Assembly (NCBI GenBank): GCA_030737875.1
Contig: CM060922.1
Coordinates: 318,905,456 to 318,969,455, forward strand
Reading direction: 5' to 3'
DNA: 64,000 nucleotides
From: Allium sativum
Taxonomy: Eukaryota > Streptophyta > Magnoliopsida > Asparagales > Amaryllidaceae
Part shown: positions 48,014 to 59,055 of the stretch, one piece after another
Layout of the letters: every line of letters begins with the position of its first letter
How positions within the stretch are numbered: the first letter of the stretch is position 1
The notes under the pieces: generated by a model
Told to the model about the DNA's origin: nothing
The model's database searches: none
The model's input: only the letters and a program-made list of their open reading frames with translations
Translations under genes and position numbers: made by a program

Positions 48014-49220
48014 CTAGCACCTCTCCAAGCGAATTAAGTTAGAGCAATGCTCGAACTTACCAACTGCCAATGCCTTAGTGAACATATCCGCGACATTATC
48101 CTTTATGTGCACTTTCCGAAGGCATACTTGCTTGTATTCATCCATGCTTAATAGAAATTACTCTCTTGCTTCAATATGCGTGGTCCATGAGCTAAACCCA
48201 ATTTCTCCACTAAATGAATAGCTCTTTGGATATCACATTGAACATCAACACTGTCATGTTCAAAAACCAAATCATACAACAATCGCTTCAAATAGAGTGC
48301 TTCCTTTGCCTCCTCCGCGGAGGCTGTCAAATCTGCCTCCGTAGTGGATAAAGCAACTACGGTTTGTAATCTCGATCTCCAAATTTTGGTTGTACCGCCA
48401 AGAGTGAAGGCATATCCGGAAGTTGACTTTCTCCGATCCCTATCATCAACGTAGTCTAAATCACGGTAACCAACAAACATGCAATTCTTCTCCTTATTAC
48501 CCCAAAAAAAGACCATGAGATGCTATACCTTTCAAGTATCTCAAGATAAGCTTCACTGCTTCCCAATGCGATCTCCCCACGTTAGCCATATACCGACTAA
48601 CCATCCGGACGACATTTGCAATATTGGGCCTTGTACACACCATATCATACATCAAACTACCGATTGCACTAGCATATGACACCTTTTCCATAAAAGCCTT
48701 GTCTTTCTCTTCGATAGGCGATCACTTACTCGAAAGCTTTACGTACAAAAGTAAAGGTGTACTTGACGCCTTCACATCCATTATGCTAAACCGATAAAGC
48801 ACTTTTCTAATATATTCATTTTGAGTCAATTTCAACTCAAAACGCTTTCGATCACTTTCAGTTTACATGCCCAAAATCTTTTTTGCTTCTCTAAGGTCTT
48901 TCATTTTGAATTCCGCTTTTAATCTCATTTTCAACTTTTTGATTTCTTCCTTGTCCTTAGAAGCAATAAGCATAAATACATCAAACAATCATTTTTCAAC
49001 TTCTTGAAATAAACACAAGCATCCTTGATGCTTCTCTCAAAGCCACTTTCAAGCATGAAAAGATCAAACCTCTTATACCATTGCCTATGTGATTGCTTCA
49101 AATCATATAGTGATTTCTTCAACTTGCAAACCAATTTTGAGTTACCATCTACAATAAACTCTTCCGGTTGCTCCATGTACATGTCTTCATTAAAGTCACC
49201 CTTCAAGAAGGTGGTTTTCT
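48014..49220 (-). pseudogene. Copia pol 3' part: RT palm/thumb and RNase H
   Basis: From the right: 'KTTFLKGDFNEDMYMEQPEEF' wording of the RT core, then 'LYDLKQS'. The sequence then changes frame near 48985, where the catalytic YVDD box should be; the run goes from a 'DVF' remnant to 'MLIASKDKEE' in another frame, so YVDD is lost by a small deletion. A conserved thumb region ('SAIGSLMYDMVCTRPNIA') and RNase H ('RRKSTSGYAFTLGG', 'VALSTTEADLTA', 'CDIQRAI') follow, then a 'DNVADMFTKAL' tail before a stop near 48014. Additional stops and shifts are present (for example near 48520 and 48720). Confidence 0.85.
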
Positions 49221-49827
49221 TGTAACGACCCGGACTTTTTTGACCGTTCAAATCGACAATAAACCACACATGTCGACCCAAACAAATCACCAACACAGGT
49301 AGTTATTGGGAAAAAGAAGAAAAAGAAGGAAGAAGAGAAAACAATCACAGGTTCTCACAGTGAAAGGACAACATATAATAAAATAATAATGGTTCAATAG
49401 CATTTAAAAACATATACATTCGAGTTACATGTTCCAGTCATCAGAGTTACTGAAACACCCCACCTCCGTTAATGTCACTCACAAAGGGAATGCCTTAACT
49501 TTGGTGGAGCATTATAGTTAAAAGATGCAGATGAATTACAAGACAAACAAATAAAGCAGCGGAAAATAAAAATCATTTTATATACAATGTGGTACAGTCA
49601 AGCTTTTACAACAGTTGTCTCAATCATACTTAAAAGTAATACATAGAACTTCTGTCTTGAATTAAAACATAAAGAAGCATTAAAACAACAGTAAGGCAGC
49701 ATAAATCTCCAATAAGTGAGTATCCAATGCCATAGCCTAAGGAAAAAGATTCCAAGTAATACATCTACTTTCTTCAAGCTGGAAATGATCCGACCTAAGC
49801 TGAAGTATTCCCTCCCTGCGGACCTTA

Positions 49828-49846
49828 GGGGGGGGGGGGGAGGGGG
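49828..49846. repeat. G13-A-G5 tract
   Basis: Same form as 3154-3171 in another family member and at a comparable distance from the element end. It reads C-rich on the inferred sense strand. Confidence 0.6.
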
Positions 49847-50541
49847 ACAGAAGAGAAGAAGACAAAAGAAAAATGGGTCAGACATGAGTCTGGTAAGTCT
49901 AGTGACTATTTAGTATGTAAACAAGAAAAAGGGTTATGACATGAATAAACTGAATCTAGGACAACACCCTAGAAATAAGATAATAAGGTTGAATATGCTA
50001 TCGCACTCATTTCAACTTCTCTGCACCACCTAACTAGTGTCCCAACTAGTAATCTATATAAAATGATCATATTGTAATATGATCCCAATCCCCGCAATTG
50101 TGGTAGCCTTCAGGTGTACATCTATTATGAGGATTCCACCTCAATATGCTAATTGCCATGAATGTATTAGATGTACCCTTACTACCCTATCGATCGGCTC
50201 CCTACTTGTATTAATTTCTCTTGTGTCTGTGTCAATCGGCCCTCTCTTGCGTGTAGATGCCCTGTGCTGTTCCCACCATAAGGTGTATCAATCCTTATGA
50301 TAGCAACCCGACACGATTCAAGATGCACAGTGTATAACTACTTGTACCCAGTGCTTGCTTCTTCCCACTCCGGAGTACGTGCATGCCCGTAAACCGTCGG
50401 AACCTACGCTGACATACCCCCTGCCGCTGTTTTGACCGCTTACAATCCGCCCAGTGATCGTGCCCCACCCTGCCTAGTTTCAGGGTATCATGATACATCT
50501 ATGTGGGTTACTGCTGAAATGGGTCCCCGTTACTAGGGTTT

Positions 50542-51081
50542 CTTATTGGTTAAGTTTGTGGGCCTATATATACAAATATTACCCACCTACACGAGATGTA
50601 CTTAACCCTCCCACCGATTCTAGCATGTTTACTTAACGATTAAATTTGTGGGCCTATATGTACTAATATTACCCACCTACACGAGATGTACTTAACCCTC
50701 CCATCGATTCAAGCATGTTTATTTAACGGTTAATTTTGTGGGCCTATATGTACTAATATTACCCACCTACACGAGATGTACTTAACCCTCCCATCGATTC
50801 AAGCATGTTATTTAACGGTTAAGTTTGTGGGCCTATATGTACTAATATTACCCACCTACACGAGATGTACTTAACCCTCCTATCGATTCAAGCATGTTTA
50901 TTTAACGGTTAAGTTTGTGGGCCTATATGTACTAATATTACCCACCTACACGAGATGTACTTAACCCTCCCATCGATTCAAGCATGTTTATTTAACGGTT
51001 AAGTTTGTGGGCCTGTATGTACTAATATACCCACCTACAAGAGATGTACTTAACTCTCTCGTACATTATGTCGTATTGGTT
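50542..51081. repeat. 90-bp tandem repeat, about 6 copies
   Basis: The word GTGGGCCTATAT begins at 50558, 50648, 50738, 50827, 50917 and 51007. Units contain CACCTACACGAGATGTACTT followed by AACCCTCCCATCGATTCAAG. High similarity among the middle copies indicates recent expansion. Confidence 0.92.
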
Positions 51082-51700
51082 AAGTGTTGTCCATTTAGGT
51101 TAACTTAACCCACTCATTCATCCTGTCATGTTGGTTAAGTGTTTCCTATTAACTTAACCCTCCTCACTTATCATGTTGAATTGGTTAAGTGTTTCCTATT
51201 AACTTAACCCCGTTCTTCCATCAAGTTATATTGGTCAAGCCTTCTTTGTTAACTCAACCCCACGTGTTCATCATGTTGTATTGGTTAAGTGTCATCAATC
51301 AATTTAAGTTAACTTAACCCACCTACTTGTTATGTTACTTTGGTTAAGTGTTGCCTTCTTGTGTTAACTTAACCCTACCACAAATCAAGTTATATTGGTT
51401 AAGTGTTGCCCTCTTGTTTTAACTTAACCTTACCACAAATCAAGTTATATTGGTTAAGTGTTGCCCTCTTGTTTTAACTTAACCTTACCACAAATCAAGT
51501 TATATTGGTTAAGTGTTTCTTATTACTTAACCCTACCCATTCATCATGCTATACTGGTTAAGTGTTTCCTATTAACTTAACCCTAGTCATTCATGTTATA
51601 TTGGTCATTCATGTTATATTGGTTAAGTGTTCCTATGAACTTAACCCTAGTCATTCATGTTATATTGGTTAAGTGTTACCTTAATTAACTTAACCCTACC
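51061..51700. repeat. GGTTAAGT / ACTTAACC palindromic repeat array
   Basis: About ten degenerate units of 45-65 bp, each holding TTGGTTAAGTG and then AACTTAACCC. The two words are inverted complements 15-30 bases apart, so every unit can fold into a short hairpin. Two adjacent units near 51390-51500 are almost identical. Confidence 0.85.
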
Positions 51701-51729
51701 ATTCATGTCTTAGCTTTAATTCATTCATT

Positions 51730-51953
51730 AAAGCACCAACCACTCACATTAGACAGGTATTGTTGTGGTTACTGGATGTGCAGGGTGGTTCCGGGCAGTT
51801 TTACACCGCAACTCAATCTAACCTCGGGTTCTTTTGGGCTTGATGCACTAACCTCTCACATTAGATATATATTGTTACGGTTGCTGGATGTGCCGGGCGG
51901 TTCCGAGCAGTCTTACACCGTAACTCAATCTAACCTCAGGTTAGGCATATTCG
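51730..51953. repeat. 112-bp tandem repeat, 2 copies
   Basis: CTGGATGTGC starts at 51772 and 51884. Shared flanks include CACATTAGA upstream and AACTCAATCTAACCTC downstream. Confidence 0.8.
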
Positions 51954-52544
51954 TCTTTTGCTAAATTTACATATTTACCTTTTTATGTTTATATGTAAAT
52001 TATTGTCATTCAAGTCATGCCCAATTTCTCTCTAAATCATGTTCATAATTTTAGGTATATAAATTATACCATTTCAATGCCACTAATCATTTAAAATATG
52101 CCAATAACATGTAACTTCATGTTTCTCCCAATGTTACCCCCGCTAAACGTTCGCATAAATTTCATAAAATGTTGGGCTTTGCAATTTAGCCTAACTCAAA
52201 ATTAGTAGTGGAAAAGGAAGAATGCATTCAAGACAAGCATAATATGGATCCAACATATGTCACATAAATTTGGCATAGAATAAATATATGTTTAATTGTG
52301 AACTTGCAATTTTGAACCTAATCAACATGAACCATAAGCATATAAATGGGAGTTTACATAGAACTACACAATTCCAATTAGTCATATAAAGGTGAACTTG
52401 CATTTTTGGACCTAATTAACATGAGTCTTAAACACATGAAATTACCCAAATCCAACTAGGCATGTAAATGTAAACTTTTAATTTTGGATCCAATTTTCAT
52501 AGGTCTAAATGTGAATCTAAACATAATACATGTCTTAGCCTAAC

Positions 52545-52912
52545 AACTTGCATGATTCAATAAACATAGATCTAAATGTAGATCTAAACATAATACATGT
52601 CTTAGCCTAATAACTTGCATGATTTAATAAACATAGATCTAAACATAATACATGTCTTAGCCTAATAACTTGCATGATTCAATAATCATAGATCTAAATG
52701 TAGATTTAAACATAATACATGTCTTAGCCTAACAACTTGCATGATTCAATAAAGATAGATCTAAACAACTTGCATGATTCAATAAACATAGATCTAAATG
52801 TAGATCTAAACAATTTGCATGATTCAATAAACATAGATCTAAACAACTTGCATGATTCAATAAACATAGATCTAAATATAGATCTAAAAAACTTGCATGA
52901 TTCATAACATGA
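52545..52912. repeat. Irregular 31-67 bp repeats with AACATAGATCTAAA
   Basis: Alternating long and short units containing TTGCATGATTCAATAAACAT and AGATCTAAATGTAGATCTAAA. AGATCT palindromes recur throughout. The minus-strand open frame here is produced by the repeats. Confidence 0.85.
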
Positions 52913-53487
52913 AAAAGTCACCAAATTTACATGATATACGATTGGTTTAACACCAACATAATAACCACAATAATCTCACAAGCATATACGATAGAATCGT
53001 TACAAGAATAGGCATAAATCAGCATCATCATTATCTTACAACTAGGAATTACTCTAGTTTTCATTTTATTACAAGTCACAACTTTTAATTGTTCCCATCT
53101 AAATAATAACAGGACTTACAAAGAAAAGAAAGTCTTGTTTTTCTGGGATATGTTTTCTGAAATTGAATAGCTCTCCTTTGTTGTAGACGTTGAATTCTCT
53201 TAGTTGAATTAGATTTGATTTGTAATTCCTAACTTGCTTTCTAGTTGAAGGAGAATGGCGGCTACTCTAGGTTGAGTACTAACAGCATGACGGTCTTAGG
53301 AATACTTTTGTGTGGCTTAGGTATGGATATAGGTTGCTTATATAGAATTTTGATTTAATAGGAGCCGTCAGATCATCCTAGGGCAAATCAAAGCCATTCA
53401 AACCTAAGAGAACCAACCAGAACCTGCCACACAAGCCCTAATGACATAGCAAATCGTCACACAAAGAAACACGTCGGTTTTCAGATC

Positions 53488-53583
53488 TGGCCCGAGGGGG
53501 AGGTCAACCCCTAGGTCGACCCCCTGGTCGACCTGTATAGGGGGAGGTCGACCCCCTGGTCGACCTCCTGGTCGACCTGGCCT
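53488..53583. repeat. GTCGAC-rich palindromic cluster
   Basis: A GC-rich island in AT-rich DNA with six GTCGAC palindromes and repeated AGGTCGACCCCCTGGTCG wording. Units can pair with each other in several ways. Confidence 0.75.
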
Positions 53584-53834
53584 TGGGCGGGAAAGTTCCC
53601 GCCTAGCCCGCTTCAGCTTTTGATTTTGAAATTTGAATTTTCCGAATTTTCCTTGAATCTTCCAAAGGCCATAACTCCTTCATACGAAGTCCAATTTACA
53701 AAAACTTGGACTCTATTCCAAGCAGAATTCCGAGATGAACGCAATGACTACCTATTTCCCTTAATTCTCACTTTAAAAATTAATTATTCTTTAATTATCT
53801 CTTATGTCCTGTTTTAAAATTACGGGGTGTTACA

Positions 53835-54802
53835 GTTACACTAATATAAGTATATATAGTAATTTAAAATAAATTTAAAACACTAGATATATACATATAA
53901 TAAAAGAATTACAAAACAAAATTTTTAAATAATAGAATATAATAAAATTTATTTATGACCAAATAATATATTTTGATTACAAAATTTACTAAGATAACCC
54001 TTTAAAAATTTATATACAACGAGCACCGTCGTTAATTATTTTCAATATAAAATTAACAGAGATATCACCAACTGTTAATCAAAGTGGATTGGTAGCAATA
54101 GTTGTGTTCGTTCGTAAGGGACTCTGACATTGAAGATTTTGGGGCTAAGTCGGTGAGAACATCTAATTTAATTAATTATCAAAATTAGTAGTTGTTAGAT
54201 AATTCAAATTGGTTGGATATGGATGTTGTGTACATGTCTGAATGGATGTTCATGTAGTTAGGAACACACTGAACATTATAAGCGTTATTAACTGTAACAC
54301 TTGTGCACACTCGGAATGTTGTTTAATGATTGTGCTTATTAGAATGAACTCATGCTAGTGCATATGGTTGGTTTATTTGGATGATTATGATGGCATGAAA
54401 TCGCACACTATAGTTGTGGATGTATACGGATAATCGATTCAAATCCTCCTTCTGTCTGAATAAAGATTTTTAGAAATCTAGTTTTAAGTTTAAAGAACTA
54501 TTTTGGGAATCGGAATATATGAGATGACAGGGCTTTTGAAATAATTCTAACCGCTTATATTGAATTGAATTTGAAATTTGGATCTGAAATGATTTAAATC
54601 ATGTATTGGTTTTGTACGACTATTGGAATAAGTTTTGATAAAATATTATTTCATGTTAAGTTCAGTTTAATTCAAAATGAAGTTTGGAAAATTTAACATG
54701 GTTTTGAAATTCAATATATATGTGTACCCATAACAATTCGTATTTATGAACGGTTTAAGTTGGTTTAATTACCGACGAGAATTGGCAAAAAGACGGGTCG
54801 TT
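53835..54802. mobile_element. Fragment completing the insertion in the copia RT
   Basis: Its right end, AAAGACGGGTCG, is the inverted complement of the left end of the composite (CGACCCGG...CTTTTTT at 49224), so 49221-54802 has inverted ends. The expected uninterrupted copia sequence around the site is GGTTTTCACATC; only TTC appears on both sides. Whether this is a separate reverse-oriented LTR fragment or the rest of one element is unresolved. Confidence 0.35.
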
Positions 54803-55090
54803 CACATCAAGTTGCTCCAACTCAAAGCCGTGAATAACAACTATAGCAAGTAATATCCGGATAGAAGTATATCTCAGAATCGGTGGGAAGGTCTTATCAT
54901 ACTCCTTCCCCTCCTCTGTGCATACCCCTTAACCACTAACATAGCTTTGTATCTTCCATCATCCTTTATCTTGTATATCCATTTGCACCCAATATCACAA
55001 TTTTCTTTAGAAAGTGGAACCAAATTCCATGTTTGATTGTTCATTAATAATTGCATCTCTTCCTCTATGGAACAAATTTATTTCGAGTTA
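54803..55090 (-). pseudogene. Copia RT N-terminal part
   Basis: 'QTWNLVPLS', 'IGCKWIYKIK', 'RYKAMLVVKGYAQ' are the conserved start of copia RT. A shift follows KGYAQ, after which 'SIRILLA' and 'ELEQLDV' continue in another frame up to the insertion edge at 54803. The next residues (KTTFLKG) resume at 49220, proving that one RT domain was split. Confidence 0.85.
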
Positions 55091-55700
55091 TCACTCGGTC
55101 CCATGACATCTTTCGGGTGGTCTTATAGCACGTCGACTAACCCGAGTAGCAATACCATCACCCAGTCTTCTTTCAGCTCCACCTTGAACTGAATCTTCTC
55201 TAGAATCGTGCACATCACCAACACTACTACAGGAACCCTGTGGACTATGTGATGTACCATCAACCACATTCACCTCGCAAGCATCTCTAACTTCTCTACT
55301 CTCTCTAGGCCTGAAATTCGGAATAATTTCCTTCCCCTTCGATTCACCATGAACCAAATCTGGAACATCCAGTGAGACCTCATTCTCCTTGACTATAGCT
55401 GAAAGTAACAAGATGAGAATTCACACCTTTCTTCGTTTTCGGATTTCAAATGTGATAGCCTTTAACACCGTCCGTCTAACCAAGAAAAAATCCCTTGACA
55501 ACTTTAGTTGCAAGCTTATCACTCCCGAATCATGCACATAAACTGGACTATCAAAATACACGAAGATAACTCAAGTCAATGCTCGTTCCCTTCCGCACTT
55601 CCTATAGAATTTTATTATCAGTAGACGACCACGAAATTCGATTAATGCTATGCAATGCGGTTGATAAAGCTTCGGCCTAAAATACCTTGCATCGAGCTTT
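55091..55700 (-). pseudogene. Copia pol linker between integrase and RT
   Basis: A hydrophilic, serine- and arginine-rich segment typical of the variable integrase C-terminal extension, ending 'SRRAIRPPERCHG' (the usual SxRxxRPPxRY-type stretch). Broken by shifts near 55420 and stops near 55090. Confidence 0.6.
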
Positions 55701-56085
55701 CTCCGGTAGAGTTCAGTTCATTCTTTCTGCCACTCCATTAGATTGCGGATCGCCAAGTGTAGTAAAATGCCTTCGAATACCATGATGCTTGCAAAAATTC
55801 AGAAAATCTTCGAAAACATACTCTCCACCATCGGCTGACCTAAGAACCTTCAAAGTCTTTCCACTCTCGTTCTCAACATGAGCCTTCCATTCTTTGAACC
55901 TTGCAAATGCCTCCGAATAAGCCTTCATTACATACATCCAAAACTTTCCAAGAAAAATCATCAATAAAAGATATATAATATCTTGCTCCTCCCAAAGAAG
56001 CTACATGTGTCGGTCCCCAAACATGCATGTGCACATACTCAAGAATCCCTCTTGAATCATGTTTCCCTTTACCTAATGATACTTT
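55701..56085 (-). pseudogene. Copia integrase core, catalytic residues altered
   Basis: Reads 'VHMHVWGPTHVASLGGARYY', 'FIDDFSWKVW', 'EAFARFKEWKAHVENESG', 'LRSADGGEY', 'FCKHHGIRRHFT', 'QSNGVAERMN'. Where the family has HxDxWGP, the first catalytic Asp is His; where it has TDNGGE, the Asp position is Ala. A shift separates the two parts near 55965. Strand transfer activity would be lost. Confidence 0.85.
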
Positions 56086-56094
56086 AGTTTTCTT

Positions 56095-56735
56095 CCCAAT
56101 GATGTATACCTCTAAAAACTCCAGTTTTTGAAACTCTCTCCATCAATCATCTCCCTTCTACGAAGAACATCCAAACTCTTCTTCGAGACATGACCCAGTC
56201 CCAAATGCCACCACCGTGTCGCATCCAAGATACGAGAACTATCAACACCAACTCAAGTTTCACCATCAACAATCACTTGTTGAAGCAAATAAACACCATG
56301 AGTCCTAGCCCCTTTCATAACCACAAGTGCACCCTTCAAAACCCTCAAGCTACCACTCTCAATAGTGATCTTGCATCCAAAAGAATCCAGTTGCCCCAAA
56401 GAGGTAAGTGACTTCTGTAGTCCTGGAACATAGTGCACATTAGTGGAAGTATGAAACACTTCATCAAACATCTGATTTTAAATGGAAACAATGCCCTTTG
56501 ACTTCCATATAGCACCATTCCACATAACAATTGAATTTCCTTCTTTATTAGTATAAGAAGAAAAACAATTTCTATTTGGCGTTATGTGATATGAAGCCCT
56601 CGAATCAAGCACCCATTCGTTGCCCGTAACATCCAATGCTACAACCGATAAAACATCTGCATCTCCCTCCCCAACACCTCTCTCCACCGCAACTGATGAA
56701 GATGCTACTTCCTTCTTCCCCTTCTCCTTGTCTGG
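56095..56735 (-). pseudogene. Copia protease and GAG-pre-integrase region
   Basis: 'EWVLDSRASYHITP' is the retroviral-type aspartic protease site with DSGA changed to DSRA. Downstream are 'VPGLQKSLTSLGQLDSFGCK' and, after a break near 56253, 'WWHLGLGHVSKKSL', the GAG-pre-integrase HxxLGH motif. Frameshift near 56475. Confidence 0.8.
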
Positions 56736-57230
56736 ACACTCATTCTTTCAATGACCAGGTTTCTTACATATAAAGCACTTGTTATTTCTTTCTTTCAACT
56801 TTCCTCTCTAACCATGCTTTTTAGACTTAGAGCGCCCTCGATTTCTCTTCTCATATTTCTCCTTTTCCACAAACAAAACATGACCATTGCCTGCACTACT
56901 ACTACCATTACTCATCTCCTTCATCTTATCTCGCAATTCCTCACTAAGAAGACCTGTCTTGACATCATCATTAGTGAGCGTATTCCGACCATAGATCAAA
57001 CTATTTGAGAAACTCGTATAAAGGTCCAACAACAAACATAACAATATCATCACCTTCTGCTCTTCCTCAACCTTCAAATCTACCGCCTTCGTCTTCATTA
57101 GCAAATCATCATACACATTCAAATGCACCTTCAGCGAAGTTCCTTCCTTCATCTTGTAGGTGAAGAAAGTTCGCAACAAGATCAATCGATTTGTGAGTAA
57201 CTTCTTTATATATAATTCCTCCAACCTCGT
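56736..57230 (-). pseudogene. Copia gag C-terminal part with zinc knuckle
   Basis: 'LEELYIKK', 'LILLRTFFTYKMKEGTSLKVHL' and following residues are the UBN2-type gag domain. Further on, the CCHC knuckle reads CFICKKPGH-stop-KNEC: the Trp codon usually between H and K is TGA (around 56750). Continues the gag frame interrupted at 57231. Confidence 0.8.
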
Positions 57231-58097
57231 TGGAAGCTTTCCTGAAATTCTGGTGGACCGACATCTCAGGTAAATCTGTCTGCTCGATACTTTTTCGTCT
57301 GATACCTTGTCTTGTTTGCTGGCACATCCGGTGCTCCAGAAATTAGGCAGTTTTCGACGACTTGGCTATGGACCCTCTTACCACTATCCGAAAAGTTAGG
57401 AACGATGTGTTCCTTGCGTTCTGTGGTAGGCCTTTCAGGAGCGCCATAGGAGTACGCTCCAGGAGGTTGGCAGTTACCTTCGATGTTTTATCGATGGCGG
57501 TCGCTTCCAGGGCAGGTATTGGCTGGTTTTGATTAGTGCTTATGTTTACTGCTTATTTTACCTCTTTCTCACACTCCCCCCTCCCCCGATCTAATGTCGT
57601 TTGCTGGTTGTGAAGATTCTGGTTTTTCGGTTGTTGGTTCTGTTCTTCTTGGAGTTGGCAGGTGCCTTTGTGAAGGGTCCATGGAGCAGGTACAACCGAT
57701 GGTAGAGCTGGAGTCCTATTGCTATCCATTGGTTTCCCTACCATGCTTGGTCTAGAGGGAGCACGTGGAGCAAGAGATCTGGGAGGTTTCGGGCTGACTC
57801 TTTGTTTACCCCCGCCATTACCATCGGCCTACTTTAGAGGCATTGCCTGTCTTTATTGCACCATTGTCTTGCTCGAGGGGCTGAGGTTTCCAGATGTTGA
57901 GGCTTCATCTACTTTTTCCAAGGGATTGCTTGGAGGTGTCTTGAGACGGTCTATTGGTTTTCTCCTTTGTTGTTCTGTTGTCTTTTTTTGTTTGTGTGTG
58001 CACGGTTTCTGCTTTTCGAAAACCGTTTTTGTGATCTATTGGAGAATGGCTAGATTCTCCCTTTTGTTATATTTCATATATTTATTTTTATAAAAAA
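57231..58097 (+). mobile_element. A-tailed insertion within copia gag, unclassified
   Basis: Copia gag is continuous across this interval if about 0.87 kb is removed ('EISSEMTAKG' on one side, 'LEELYIKK' on the other). The insert is less AT-rich than its surroundings and ends on the plus strand in ATAAAAAAATA, consistent with a retroposed LINE 3' end, SINE or transcript. A 124-codon frame at 57719-58093 has no recognisable domain. Exact edges and target duplication are uncertain. Confidence 0.5.
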
Positions 58098-58424
58098 ATA
58101 CCCTTAGCAGTCATTTCACTACTAATTTCAGAGATAACATTTTCCTCCATGGCAAGTTGAAGTGTAGTGAATGTCCACTCTTCCATTTCCATTCTCTACA
58201 TCCAAGATGTCCGCCAGCAATAAATGTGCATCAAATACTACCATAAGGACCCGATTCCGCCTAAGAACCGCTTTCATCTTCCATTTCCATTTTTCGAAAT
58301 CATTATCGCTATTTCACTTGTCAATAACCAATTTTGACCTAGAAGTTGCGTATGAACCATGTACATAAGGAGCTACACCACTTGGACTAACTGTTGAGGC
58401 GCTATTTGAATCCGATTCCGACAT
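58098..58424 (-). pseudogene. Copia gag N-terminal part
   Basis: Starts at the ATG at 58424, 27 bp beyond the primer-binding site. Begins MSESDSNSAS, reaches a stop codon shortly after 'LVIDK', then continues 'FEKWKWKMKAVLRR', the conserved start of copia gag, followed by a shift and 'EEWTFTTLQLAMEENVISEI'. Confidence 0.75.
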
Positions 58425-58450
58425 TTCTACAACTATCTACAAACACCAAT

Positions 58451-58462
58451 GCTTTGATACCA
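58451..58462 (-). other. Copia primer-binding site, tRNA-iMet type
   Basis: TGGTATCAAAGC on the minus strand, 5 bp from the LTR edge at 58468. Standard for plant copia elements. Confidence 0.8.
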
Positions 58463-58467
58463 AATAT

Positions 58468-59055
58468 TATGGAGAATTTTGACTCAAGACCGCTCAAATC
58501 AAGCTCTTAAACACAGCTGAAGACGAAATCGTGGTAAAAGAGCAAAAACAACCAATCAATATCTCAAAAAATCTCAACCCAATCCAATAACCAATCATAA
58601 TCACCAAACAAGAGAAATAATATAGCAATAACGATAAGTAAATCACAAAGGGATTTATAGTGGTTCCACTAACGTCTTGTTAATGTACATCCACTGTGAG
58701 ACAGAATCTTTATTAATATTAATAGAAGAGTATAAAAGATTGATTAGAAATATCAATTCACCAGAAAAAATTGATTTTGCGGAGATGAGAATTGATGAAG
58801 ATTGAGGTTGCCAAAACCTTAATTAGAATAAATATGGGTTAATCTCCTGATTAATCCATTTTTCTTGTCATAACCCATTTGAATCTGAGAATAGCTTATA
58901 TAGGGAGAGACTAATATATAAGTAATTACCCAAATTACCATTTGAACATTTGTAAATCCGCCTACCACATCCACATCTCCAAATAGTCCAGAAGTCGACT
59001 GATACTTCTGTCCAATATTATTAGACGTCTATCTCGAGGCTCGAGAAACATTTCC
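58468..59055 (-). mobile_element. Copia 5' LTR, truncated by insertion
   Basis: Matches the left LTR from 40562 with moderate divergence and small indels. Interrupted at 59056 by TGTAACAACACGCCCG; the remainder is outside the window. Confidence 0.75.

Larger units (their letters stand above)
49221..53834 (-). mobile_element. 4.6-kb LTR-like element interrupting the copia RT
   Basis: Starts TGTAACGACCCGG and ends GGGGTGTTACA; on the minus strand the start is TGTAACACCCCG. It shares with relatives the CAGCGGAA box (about 49557), the G13 tract and the 'GGGTCAGACATGAGTCTGG' context near 49876. No pol. No clean target duplication: the right copia sequence resumes only at 54803, after another fragment. 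It contains several minisatellite families. Confidence 0.6.
40562..59055 (-). mobile_element. Ty1/copia retrotransposon, decayed and multiply interrupted
   Basis: Minus-strand order gag, protease, integrase, RT, RNase H defines copia; gypsy elements place integrase last. The 5' LTR is at the right (58468-59055, cut by another insertion) and the 3' LTR at the left (starts 40562, TGTGGAGAATTTT). The primer-binding site (58451-58462) lies 5 bp from the 5' LTR. Insertions split it at 41539-47795, 49221-54802, about 57231-58097 and after 59055. Every domain carries inactivating changes, so it is non-functional. Confidence 0.9.

Noticed and set aside
50542..51081. Regular direct repeats considered as a CRISPR array
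   Set aside because: Units are contiguous without unique spacers, and the window is plant DNA; this is a minisatellite.
52724..52924. 66-residue repetitive minus-strand protein
   Set aside because: A product of the AGATCTAAA repeat array; no start context or domain.
57719..58093. 124-residue hydrophobic frame
   Set aside because: Lies in an A-tailed insertion, lacks recognisable domains, and ends within the A-rich tail region.
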